This document shows positions 7,158 through 13,351 of a stretch of 64,000 nucleotides of DNA, one piece after another. The number at the start of each line of letters is the position of its first letter. Positions within the stretch are counted from its first letter, which is position 1. Origin of the DNA: AP-15 sp035538335. GTDB taxonomy: Bacteria; Pseudomonadota; Alphaproteobacteria; ATCC43930; CGMCC-115725. The notes under the pieces are model-generated. The model was not told the DNA's origin. It did not search any database and was given only the letters and a program-made list of their open reading frames with translations. The stretch spans positions 71,523 to 135,522 of the forward strand of contig DATLKN010000031.1 in assembly GCA_035538335.1 (NCBI GenBank). The letters are read 5' to 3'. A program made the position numbers and the translations under genes.

Positions 7158-8750
7158 ATGTTAATAGCGACGGGTGTTTTGCCTGGAAACTCCGCAGGGG
7201 CGCGTGCCGAACGCGAACGGCAGTTCGACGTTCTCGTCGAAACGGTCACCGATTATGCGATCTACACGCTCGACCCGCAGGGCAACGTCACGACCTGGAA
7301 CGTCGGCGCCGAGCGGATCAAGGGCTACCGCGCCGAGGAGATCGTCGGAGAGAATTTCTCCCGCTTCTATATCGAGGACGACCGCCGCGCGGAACGCCAC
7401 CTGGCGGGCCTCGCGACGGCCGAGCGGGAGGGCCGCTACGAGGCTGAAGGCTGGCGGGTCCGCAAGGACGGTAGTCGGCTGTGGGCCAACGCCGTCATCT
7501 ATCCGGTGCGCGACGACTCGGGCGGGCTGACCGGCTTCGTCAAAGTCACGCGCGACATCACGGAAAAATTGCGCCAGGAGGACGCGCTCGAGCGGGCGCG
7601 CGCCGCCGCGCTGCAATTGCAGAAGATGGAGGCGGTCGGGCAGCTGACCGGCGGCGTCGCGCACGATTTCAACAACATCCTGACCTCGATCCTCGGCCTC
7701 GCCGACATGCTGAGCCGGCGCGCCGACATGCCCGATGCCGCGAAGGCCCACCTGTCGCTGATCCTGCGCGCCGCTGAGCGCGGCGCCTCGCTGACGCAGC
7801 GGCTGCTCGCCTTTTCGCGCCGCCAGGCGCTCGATCCGCACCCCTTGGACGCGAACCGCCTGGTCGCCGGCATGTCGGAGCTGCTGCGCCGCACGCTCGG
7901 CGAAAGCATCAAGATCGAGTCGATCCTGGCGGGCGGGTTGTGGCGGACCTTCATCGACGCCAACCATCTCGAAAGCGCGATCTTGAACCTCGGCATCAAT
8001 GCCCGCGACGCGATGCCGGAGGGCGGCAAGCTGACGATCGAGACCGGCAACACCTATCTCGACGACGAATACGCGGCGACTCATGCCGAGGTGACCGCCG
8101 GACAATACGTGCTGATCGCGGTCACCGATACCGGCGAGGGCATGCTGCCCGAGGTCGTGGCGCGCGCCTTCGAGCCGTTCTACACGACCAAAGCGGAAGG
8201 CAAGGGAACCGGTCTCGGCCTCAGCCAAGTCTACGGTTTCGTCAAGCAGTCGGGCGGCCACGTCAAGATCTACAGCGAGCCCGGCTCCGGCACCTGCGTC
8301 AAGATCTACCTGCCGCGTCACCGCAACGACGGGAAGGTCGAGGAGGAACCGCAGCGGCCGGACCTGTCGATCCTCGGGCGCGGCGAAAAGATCCTCGTCG
8401 TCGAGGACGACGATGATGTGCGGCAATACATCTGCGCCGCGCTGACCTCGCTCGGCTACCGTATCCGCGAAGCGCGCGACGGCGCCGCGGCGATGCAGCT
8501 CCTCGCCGCAGAGTCGGACATCGCGCTCCTGTTCACCGATCTCGGCCTGCCCGGCATCAACGGCCGCCAGTTGGCCGATGCGGCGCGGGCGCGGCTGCCG
8601 AACCTGAAGGTCGTCTATGCGACCGGGTACGCGCGCAACGCCATCGTGCACAACGGCCTCGTCGACCCCGGCGTCAACCTGTTGCCGAAGCCCTTCACGG
8701 TCGCGGCGTTGGGCCGCAAGCTGCGCCAGGTGATCGAGGGTCGAGGATGA
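7158..8750 (+). CDS. PAS-domain hybrid sensor histidine kinase with C-terminal receiver
   Basis: A 530-residue cytoplasmic hybrid kinase with no membrane segment. Order: PAS domain (about 22-135, with TDYAIYTLDPQGNVTTWNVG and a PAC end FVKVTRDITE); HisKA helix pair with the phospho-acceptor His169 in GGVAHDFNNIL; HATPase domain with N281 (NARDAM), DTGEGM at 324-329 and GTGLGL at 350-355; then a receiver domain with acidic cluster VVEDDDD (414-420), phospho-acceptor Asp461 (LFTDLGLPG) and a late Thr-Gly before ARNAI. The layout matches orphan PAS kinases that signal redox, light or metabolites; the signal is unknown. No separate response regulator lies nearby. Confidence 0.92.
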   Translation: MLIATGVLPGNSAGARAERERQFDVLVETVTDYAIYTLDPQGNVTTWNVGAERIKGYRAEEIVGENFSRFYIEDDRRAERHLAGLATAEREGRYEAEGWRVRKDGSRLWANAVIYPVRDDSGGLTGFVKVTRDITEKLRQEDALERARAAALQLQKMEAVGQLTGGVAHDFNNILTSILGLADMLSRRADMPDAAKAHLSLILRAAERGASLTQRLLAFSRRQALDPHPLDANRLVAGMSELLRRTLGESIKIESILAGGLWRTFIDANHLESAILNLGINARDAMPEGGKLTIETGNTYLDDEYAATHAEVTAGQYVLIAVTDTGEGMLPEVVARAFEPFYTTKAEGKGTGLGLSQVYGFVKQSGGHVKIYSEPGSGTCVKIYLPRHRNDGKVEEEPQRPDLSILGRGEKILVVEDDDDVRQYICAALTSLGYRIREARDGAAAMQLLAAESDIALLFTDLGLPGINGRQLADAARARLPNLKVVYATGYARNAIVHNGLVDPGVNLLPKPFTVAALGRKLRQVIEGRG

Positions 8751-8783
8751 TCTTCAGCCATCGAGGCTCGTCGCCGGCGGCGG

Positions 8784-8851
8784 CCCCTCACCCCGACCCT
8801 CTCCCCGCGCGCGGGGAGAGGGAGGGCCCCCCGCAGGGGGAGGAGGAGGGG
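8784..8851. repeat. Palindromic repeat, family A, intergenic copy
   Basis: GC-rich interrupted palindrome: CCCCTCACCCCGACCCTCTC, a CCGC-GCGC-GGGG core, then GAGAGGGAGGG and a second small hairpin CCCCCCGCAGGGGG. It is the intergenic form of the element also found inside imuB, dnaE2 and an FtsX-like gene. It fills most of the 133-bp gap between the kinase and the HdeD-type gene. Confidence 0.85.
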
Positions 8852-8883
8852 CGGCGAGCAACGGATTTTGCACAACGACAAAT

Positions 8884-9450
8884 ATGCCGATGACCGATGT
8901 CCCGGAGTCGGAGGGCCTCTTTCACGGCCGGCTGCGCGCCGCTTCCGGCAGGCTGTTCTGGATCGGATCGGCGCTCGTCGTGCTCGGCATCGCGGCCATC
9001 GTCTTTCCGATGATCTCGACGCTGGTCGCGACCTTGCTCGTCGGCTGGGTGCTGCTGATCGCCGGCGGTTTCGGCCTATTCGGATCGTTCTCGATCCATG
9101 GCACCGGACCGTTCTTCGCGGCGTTGCTGCTGGCGTTGTTGACGCTCGCCGCCGGTCTCTTCCTGCTGCTCAACCCGCTGGCCGGCGCCCTCGCATTGAC
9201 CCTGATGCTGGGCGTCATCTTCGTGCTGCAGGGCGCCTCCGAAATCGTCTTCGCGGTCGAGATGCGGCCGCACGGCGCCTGGCTCGGGATGCTGCTCTCC
9301 GGCATCGCCAGCCTCGCGATGGCGGCGCTGATCGCCGCCGGCTGGCCCGGCATCTCGGCGATCGCGCTCGGCATCCTGCTCGGCGTCAACTTCGTCAGCA
9401 CCGGCTCCGGCTACATTTTCGTATCGCGGATGCTGCGGCCGCCGGCCTGA
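8884..9450 (+). CDS. HdeD family (DUF308) integral membrane protein
   Basis: A 188-residue inner-membrane protein with six hydrophobic segments in pairs (about 22-42, 47-68, 78-98, 104-124, 136-156 and 160-180), the DUF308 repeat layout. Conserved small motifs are ALVVLGIAAIVFP in the first helix and LLVGWVLLIAGGFGL in the second. HdeD of E. coli contributes to acid resistance at high cell density; the mechanism is not known and the alphaproteobacterial homologues are mostly uncharacterised. An alternative start is the methionine two codons later. It is convergent with the alpha/beta hydrolase, with only 10 bp between the stops. Confidence 0.88.
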   Translation: MPMTDVPESEGLFHGRLRAASGRLFWIGSALVVLGIAAIVFPMISTLVATLLVGWVLLIAGGFGLFGSFSIHGTGPFFAALLLALLTLAAGLFLLLNPLAGALALTLMLGVIFVLQGASEIVFAVEMRPHGAWLGMLLSGIASLAMAALIAAGWPGISAIALGILLGVNFVSTGSGYIFVSRMLRPPA

Positions 9451-9460
9451 TCGGCCCCGA

Positions 9461-10198
9461 CTACCCCCGCGCCGGCGTGTGCTTTGCGAGGAACGCCTTG
9501 ACGCGCGGCCGCGCCGCCTCCAATGCCGCCCCGGTCTTCCATTCGGCGATGAATTCGCAATTCGGCAGGAGCTTCGACAGCTCCTCGGAGATCGGGTAGG
9601 GGTGCGCCTCGTCGTTGCCCGCGAGCACGAGGCACGGGGTGCGCATGGTCCGCACGAAATCGCGGTCGCAGCAATAGACGAAGCCCGCCGCGTAGAGGTT
9701 GCGGCAGAATGCGTCGAGCGCGTCCGGGGCCGCTTCCGGATGGTCTTTCAGCGTCTCCGCCCAGGCGTTGAAGCGGGCCGGGCGGCCGGGCGCCATGGCC
9801 CCGACTCGGCCGATCGGCTGCGCCAGCACCGCCGCGGCGACCCGCTCCGGCTGCTTTTTCACCAGATTGAGAATGAACGAGCCGCCGATGCACTGGCCGT
9901 AGAGATGGCAGCTGTCGATGCGCAAATGGTCGAGCAGCGCCAAATGGTCCTGCGTGTAGCTGTCCCAGCCGTCCTGTGCGGTGATCGGGGCGCGCGAGCG
10001 GCCGCCGGCGTTGCGCTGGTCCATTGCGATGACGCGGAAATTCTGGGCGAACTCGATCGTCGGGTCGATCGGCGCCATCGGCTGGCCCCATACCGCGATC
10101 GTTGATTGCAGCCCGGCCGGCGCGAAGGTCAGGATCGGAAAGCCCGACCCGAACTCTTCGTAATAGATCGTCGCGCCGCGGTGTTCGAAGCTCGGCAT
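9461..10198 (-). CDS. Alpha/beta hydrolase with a cysteine nucleophile elbow
   Basis: A 245-residue alpha/beta hydrolase. The oxyanion strand FAPAGLQS (about 25-32), MDQRNAGGRS (59-68) and the nucleophile elbow GQCIGGS at 101-107 are clear. The elbow holds Cys103 where most members have serine, as in dienelactone-hydrolase-like or non-hydrolytic branches. A late VLAGNDEAHP segment carries the acid loop. ATG 10198 has an AAAGGAAA ribosome-binding site. Downstream of the VOC gene on the same strand with a palindromic repeat between, so the two may share a pathway. Substrate unknown. Confidence 0.82.
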   Translation of the reverse strand: MPSFEHRGATIYYEEFGSGFPILTFAPAGLQSTIAVWGQPMAPIDPTIEFAQNFRVIAMDQRNAGGRSRAPITAQDGWDSYTQDHLALLDHLRIDSCHLYGQCIGGSFILNLVKKQPERVAAAVLAQPIGRVGAMAPGRPARFNAWAETLKDHPEAAPDALDAFCRNLYAAGFVYCCDRDFVRTMRTPCLVLAGNDEAHPYPISEELSKLLPNCEFIAEWKTGAALEAARPRVKAFLAKHTPARG

Positions 10199-10220
10199 TG
10201 TCGGTTTCCTTTCGCGGATT

Positions 10221-10292
10221 TGTCATTGCGAGCGCAGCGAAGCAATCTCGTCGAGATTGCCGCGGCGGCCTTATGGCCGCCTCGCAATGACA
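10221..10292. repeat. Palindromic repeat, family B (TGTCATTGCGAG ends)
   Basis: A 72-bp element bounded by perfect 12-bp inverted ends TGTCATTGCGAG and CTCGCAATGACA, with internal GAAGCAATCTCG and GGCGGCCTTATGGCCGCC hairpins. Related copies lie at 13262-13351 and 29957-30044. No coding capacity, so any mobility would need a transposase supplied in trans. It separates the alpha/beta hydrolase from the VOC gene. Confidence 0.85.
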
Positions 10293-10319
10293 TTTGCTGT
10301 GTATGGCTTTCGTTCGGCT

Positions 10320-10802
10320 CTAACCCTGCCGCGCGGTTTGCGCGGCGGCGGCGGCCATCGCCGCGGTCACCTGGTCCGGCCGCGTGAAGGCGAGGTATTC
10401 GCGGGCGTATTCGGGCGGCAGGATCTCGACCATCGTCTCGTTCTCGACCCACACCTCGATGACATGGAAGGGCCCGCGGTTGCACACGAAGCAGTTCCAG
10501 CCTTCGCGGCGGGCGATCTGTTCGACCTGCGCCGCGTCGGTCTCGACGCTGAGCGCGAAATGCGTCGCGCCGTAGCCGTTCATCTCCGGCCGCTTGACGA
10601 AGCCGGCGCCGACCTCGCCCTTCGGCCGGAGCGCCGTGCCGGCCGGATAGACTTCGACGCCCGAACCGTGCTCGTCGAGCTGGAGAGCGAAAAAGCTGCC
10701 CGGGTTGGGCGGAAACGGCACCGCCGCGCCGCCCATCAATTCGGCCAGCACTTGGGCGGCGCGCTTGGGATCGCGGGCGGCGATCGACAGGTGATGGATC
10801 AT
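10320..10802 (-). CDS. VOC (glyoxalase/bleomycin-resistance fold) family protein
   Basis: A 160-residue VOC protein, probably a metal-dependent or ligand-binding dimer. The N-terminal MIHHLSIAARDPKRAAQVLA gives the first beta-alpha unit with the usual metal-ligand histidine, GATHFALSVE (about 85-95) starts the second half with another histidine, and IEVWVENETMVEILPPEY holds the final strand with a likely glutamate ligand. The reaction is unknown. ATG 10802 with GGGAGA before it is preferred over a longer frame that would run into the imuA promoter. Divergent from imuA. Confidence 0.82.
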   Translation of the reverse strand: MIHHLSIAARDPKRAAQVLAELMGGAAVPFPPNPGSFFALQLDEHGSGVEVYPAGTALRPKGEVGAGFVKRPEMNGYGATHFALSVETDAAQVEQIARREGWNCFVCNRGPFHVIEVWVENETMVEILPPEYAREYLAFTRPDQVTAAMAAAAAQTARQG

Positions 10803-10874
10803 GGCGTTCTCCCTTTCGCGGGGCGTTCGACCCGATCCTATCAGGCGCGCCGGCGCTTGGGGAGCCGCTCGGGG

Positions 10875-10903
10875 TTGACATCGCGCAAATAAGAACAAAT
10901 AAT
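10875..10903 (+). promoter_or_regulatory. Consensus sigma-70 promoter of the imuA operon
   Basis: TTGACA at 10875-10880 and AATAAT at 10898-10903 are separated by exactly 17 bp. This is the best-looking housekeeping promoter in the window. The expected transcription start, about seven bases after the -10 box, falls on or next to the imuA ATG at 10910, so the message is probably leaderless. Confidence 0.8.
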
Positions 10904-10907
10904 GAAC
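10893..10907. promoter_or_regulatory. LexA box (SOS operator) of the imuA operon
   Basis: GAACAAATAATGAAC reads GAAC-N7-GAAC, the reverse complement of the alphaproteobacterial LexA motif GTTC-N7-GTTC, with no mismatch. It covers the -10 box, so bound LexA would block RNA polymerase directly and DNA damage would relieve it. Confidence 0.9.
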
Positions 10908-10909
10908 AC

Positions 10910-11692
10910 ATGCGAGCGGACAAGACCCTGCTCTCCTCCTTGCGCGAGCGGGTGCGGCAGATCGAGCGCGGCGCGGCGGCCCGCCACGGGGCGGTGCCCT
11001 TGGGGCTCGCCGCGATCGACCGCGCCTTGGCCGGCGGCGGCCTCTTGCGCGGCGCGGTGCATGAAATCTTCGGCGCGGGCGGCGACGAGGAGGACGGCGC
11101 GCTGCCCGCCGCTTTCGCCGCGCACCTTCTCAGCCGGCTCGCGCCGCCAGCGGGAGACAGCGGGGCCGTGCTGTGGTGCCTCGCTCGCCCCGATCTCTAT
11201 GGGCCGGGGCTGGCCGCGCTCGGGCTCGATCCGGCGCGCCTCGTCCTTGTCCGGGCGCCGCGCGACGAACTTCTCCTGATGGCGATCGAGGAGGGTCTGC
11301 GCCCTTCCGGCGTCGCCGCCGTCGCGGGCGAGATCGGCCGGCTCGACATGACGGCGAGCCGCCGGTTGCAGCTCGCCGCCGAGCATTCCGGCGTCACCCT
11401 CCTGCTGTTGCGGCGCTGGCGCAGCGGCGAGGAGGCGGCGCGCGAGCGAGAGCGGCCGAGCGCCGCGGCGACGCGCTGGCGGGTTGCTGCCCTGCCGTCG
11501 CGGTCGGCCGCGGGCGAGCCGGGGGTTGGCAGCCCGCGCTGGCGGGTCGAGCTGTTGCGCTGCCGCGGCGGCAGGCCCGCGCAATGGGATGTGGAGGTGG
11601 CGGATGCGCCGGGTGCTTTATCTGTGGCTGCCGCAATGGCCGATCGACCGGCGCCGGATGACCTCCTCGAAAGGCGCCGGCGGGCCGGCTGA
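10910..11692 (+). CDS. imuA: ImuA, RecA-like accessory protein of the SOS mutasome
   Basis: A 260-residue ImuA, distantly RecA-like. It partners ImuB and DnaE2 in damage-induced translesion mutagenesis. Family signs are the N-terminal LRERVRQIE helix, the GAVPLGLAAIDRALAGGGLL motif at the site where RecA homologues have the Walker region, GAVHEIFGAGG, and later VLWCLARPDLYGPGLAALGL. ATG 10910 lies three bases after the LexA box, with no ribosome-binding site and no room for one in a normal leader. It overlaps imuB by 89 bp, so translation is likely coupled. Identity is supported by its position before imuB and dnaE2. Confidence 0.93.
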   Translation: MRADKTLLSSLRERVRQIERGAAARHGAVPLGLAAIDRALAGGGLLRGAVHEIFGAGGDEEDGALPAAFAAHLLSRLAPPAGDSGAVLWCLARPDLYGPGLAALGLDPARLVLVRAPRDELLLMAIEEGLRPSGVAAVAGEIGRLDMTASRRLQLAAEHSGVTLLLLRRWRSGEEAARERERPSAAATRWRVAALPSRSAAGEPGVGSPRWRVELLRCRGGRPAQWDVEVADAPGALSVAAAMADRPAPDDLLERRRRAG

Positions 11693-13250
11693 GAACGCTG
11701 CCTTCGCGACGGTCGGCGAATTGGGCGGCCGGCGGCTTCTCGCCGCCGTCAACCGAAGCGCCGCCGAGGCGGGGCTCGCCCCCGGAATGCCGCTCGCCGG
11801 CGCGCTCGCCTTTGTGCCCGGCCTCGAAACCGCCGCCGCGCAGCCGCAAGAGGATGCCAAGGCGTTATGCCGGCTCGCCGAATGGTGCGGCCGCTACAGC
11901 CCGTGGACCGCGCCCGACGGGCCGGACGGCGTATTGATCGAGATCGCCGGCTCGGCGCATCTGTGGGGCGGCGACAAGGCGCTCGCCGAGGATCTCGCGG
12001 CCCGGCTCGGCCGCCGCGGGCTCGCTTCCCGCATCGCCGTCGCCGACACGCTCGGGGCGGCTTTCGCGGCGGCGCATTTCGCCGCCGCGCCGGGCATGCC
12101 TGCGATCCTGCCGTCGGGCGGAGAGCGCGCCCTTCTCGCCGCCTTGCCGGTCGAGGGGCTGCGCCTCGACCCCGCCGCCGCGGCGGCGCTGCGCCGGCTC
12201 GGGCTCAGGCGGATCGGCGATCTCTACCCGATGCCGCGCGCCGCGCTCGCCCGCCGTTTCGGCGAGGGCCTCGCGCACCGGCTCGACCGCGCGCTCGGCG
12301 AGGCGCCGGAGCCGCTCTCGCCGCTCGGCGAAGCGCCGACCCGGCGATTGCGGCTCTCCTTTGCCGAGCCGATCGCCGACCCCGCCGACCTCGCCCGGGC
12401 GACCCGGCGGCTCGCCCGCGACCTCGCCCATTGGCTCGCGCGCGACGGCGTTGGGGCGCGCCGGCTCGACCTTGCCTTTCATCGGGTGGACGGCCGGGTC
12501 GAGCGGCTTGCCGTCGCAACTGCCCGGCCGAGCCGCGACCCGCAGCATCTCGCCCGCCTCTTCGAAGAGCGGCTCGAGGCGGTCGATCCCGGCCTCGGCG
12601 TCGAGGACATGATCCTCGCGGCTTTCGCCGTCGAGCCGCTCGCGCCGGCGCAGATGAATTTGAACCCTCTCCCCCCGGGAGAGGGGAGAAAGGACAGGGT
12701 GAGGGGGGCTGCTGCGGCTTGTCCGCCGTCTCCCCCCTCACCCCGTCCCTCTCCCCCCAATGGGGGGCGAGGGGGTTTTAGCGCGGGAGGCGGCGATGTG
12801 GCGGGCCTGCCCGCGCTTCTCGACCGGCTCGGCAACCGCCTCGGCTTTTCGGCGCTCTACCGGCTCGAACCGCGCGAGAGCCATATTCCGGAACGCGCAT
12901 CGGTCCGCGTTCCGGTCGATCGTTCCGGAGCAGCCCGGAGCGGCGAATTGCCGGACAAGCCGCCGCGCCCGATCCGCCTCTTCGACCCGCCGCAGCCGGT
13001 CGAGGCGTCGTTTCTGCTGCCCGACGACCCGCCCTTTCACTTCACCTGGCGCCGGCGCCGGCACCGGGTCACGTATGCCGAGGGGCCCGAGCGGATCGCC
13101 GCGGAATGGTGGCGCGACCCGACCGAAGGCGAGAGCCGCGATTATTACCGCGTCGAGGATGCGGACGGGCGGCGCTTCTGGCTGTTCCGGACCGGTCGTT
13201 GCGACGGCGGCGAGCGGCCGCGCTGGTTCCTGCACGGCCTCTTCGCCTGA
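11604..13250 (+). CDS. imuB: ImuB, Y-family-polymerase-like mutasome scaffold
   Basis: A 548-residue Y-family polymerase relative. ImuB proteins usually lack catalytic acids and act as a scaffold that recruits DnaE2 and the beta clamp. The N-terminus RRVLYLWLPQWPIDR, the LLAAVNRSAAEAGLAPGMPL segment and HLWGGDKALAEDLAARL are typical; the LYLWLP strand lacks the metal-binding aspartate of active polymerases. SHIPERASVRV near residue 440 is a conserved ImuB block. Start ATG 11604 has a strong GGAGG site. Residues about 353-392 are an in-frame palindromic repeat of proline, glycine and arginine, not expected in the family. Overlaps imuA; dnaE2 follows after a family B repeat. Confidence 0.93.
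   Translation: MRRVLYLWLPQWPIDRRRMTSSKGAGGPAENAAFATVGELGGRRLLAAVNRSAAEAGLAPGMPLAGALAFVPGLETAAAQPQEDAKALCRLAEWCGRYSPWTAPDGPDGVLIEIAGSAHLWGGDKALAEDLAARLGRRGLASRIAVADTLGAAFAAAHFAAAPGMPAILPSGGERALLAALPVEGLRLDPAAAAALRRLGLRRIGDLYPMPRAALARRFGEGLAHRLDRALGEAPEPLSPLGEAPTRRLRLSFAEPIADPADLARATRRLARDLAHWLARDGVGARRLDLAFHRVDGRVERLAVATARPSRDPQHLARLFEERLEAVDPGLGVEDMILAAFAVEPLAPAQMNLNPLPPGEGRKDRVRGAAAACPPSPPSPRPSPPNGGRGGFSAGGGDVAGLPALLDRLGNRLGFSALYRLEPRESHIPERASVRVPVDRSGAARSGELPDKPPRPIRLFDPPQPVEASFLLPDDPPFHFTWRRRRHRVTYAEGPERIAAEWWRDPTEGESRDYYRVEDADGRRFWLFRTGRCDGGERPRWFLHGLFA
12661..12779. repeat. Palindromic repeat, family A, double copy inside imuB
   Basis: Two inverted units: one around CCCTCTCCCCCCGGGAGAGG at the left and one around CCCTCTCCCCCCAATGGGGG at the right, joined by GGGGGCTGCTGCGGCTTGTC. 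The block keeps the imuB frame open and encodes about 40 residues rich in Pro, Gly and Arg between the conserved PLAPAQ and DVAGLPALLDRL segments of ImuB. Confidence 0.85.
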
Positions 13251-13261
13251 GACGTTTCAGA

Positions 13262-13351
13262 TGTCATTGCGGGCGCCGCGAAGCAATCCCGCGCCGATGG
13301 TGCGTTGGCCCGTCGGGATTGCTTCGGCGCCGAGGGGCGCCTCGTAATGAC
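13262..13351. repeat. Palindromic repeat, family B, spanning the dnaE2 start
   Basis: The element begins GTCATTGCGGGCGCCGCGAA and ends GGGGCGCCTCGTAATGAC, with internal GAAGCAATCCC and GGGATTGCTTC as inverted arms. The terminal TAATGAC includes the dnaE2 ATG (13347), and GAGGGG nine bases earlier can serve as its ribosome-binding site. It fills the whole gap between imuB and dnaE2. Confidence 0.85.

Noticed and set aside
12661..12779. imuB as a pseudogene because of the low-complexity block
   Set aside because: The frame is open through the block and the conserved SHIPERA segment and C-terminus follow in frame, so the gene is probably functional.
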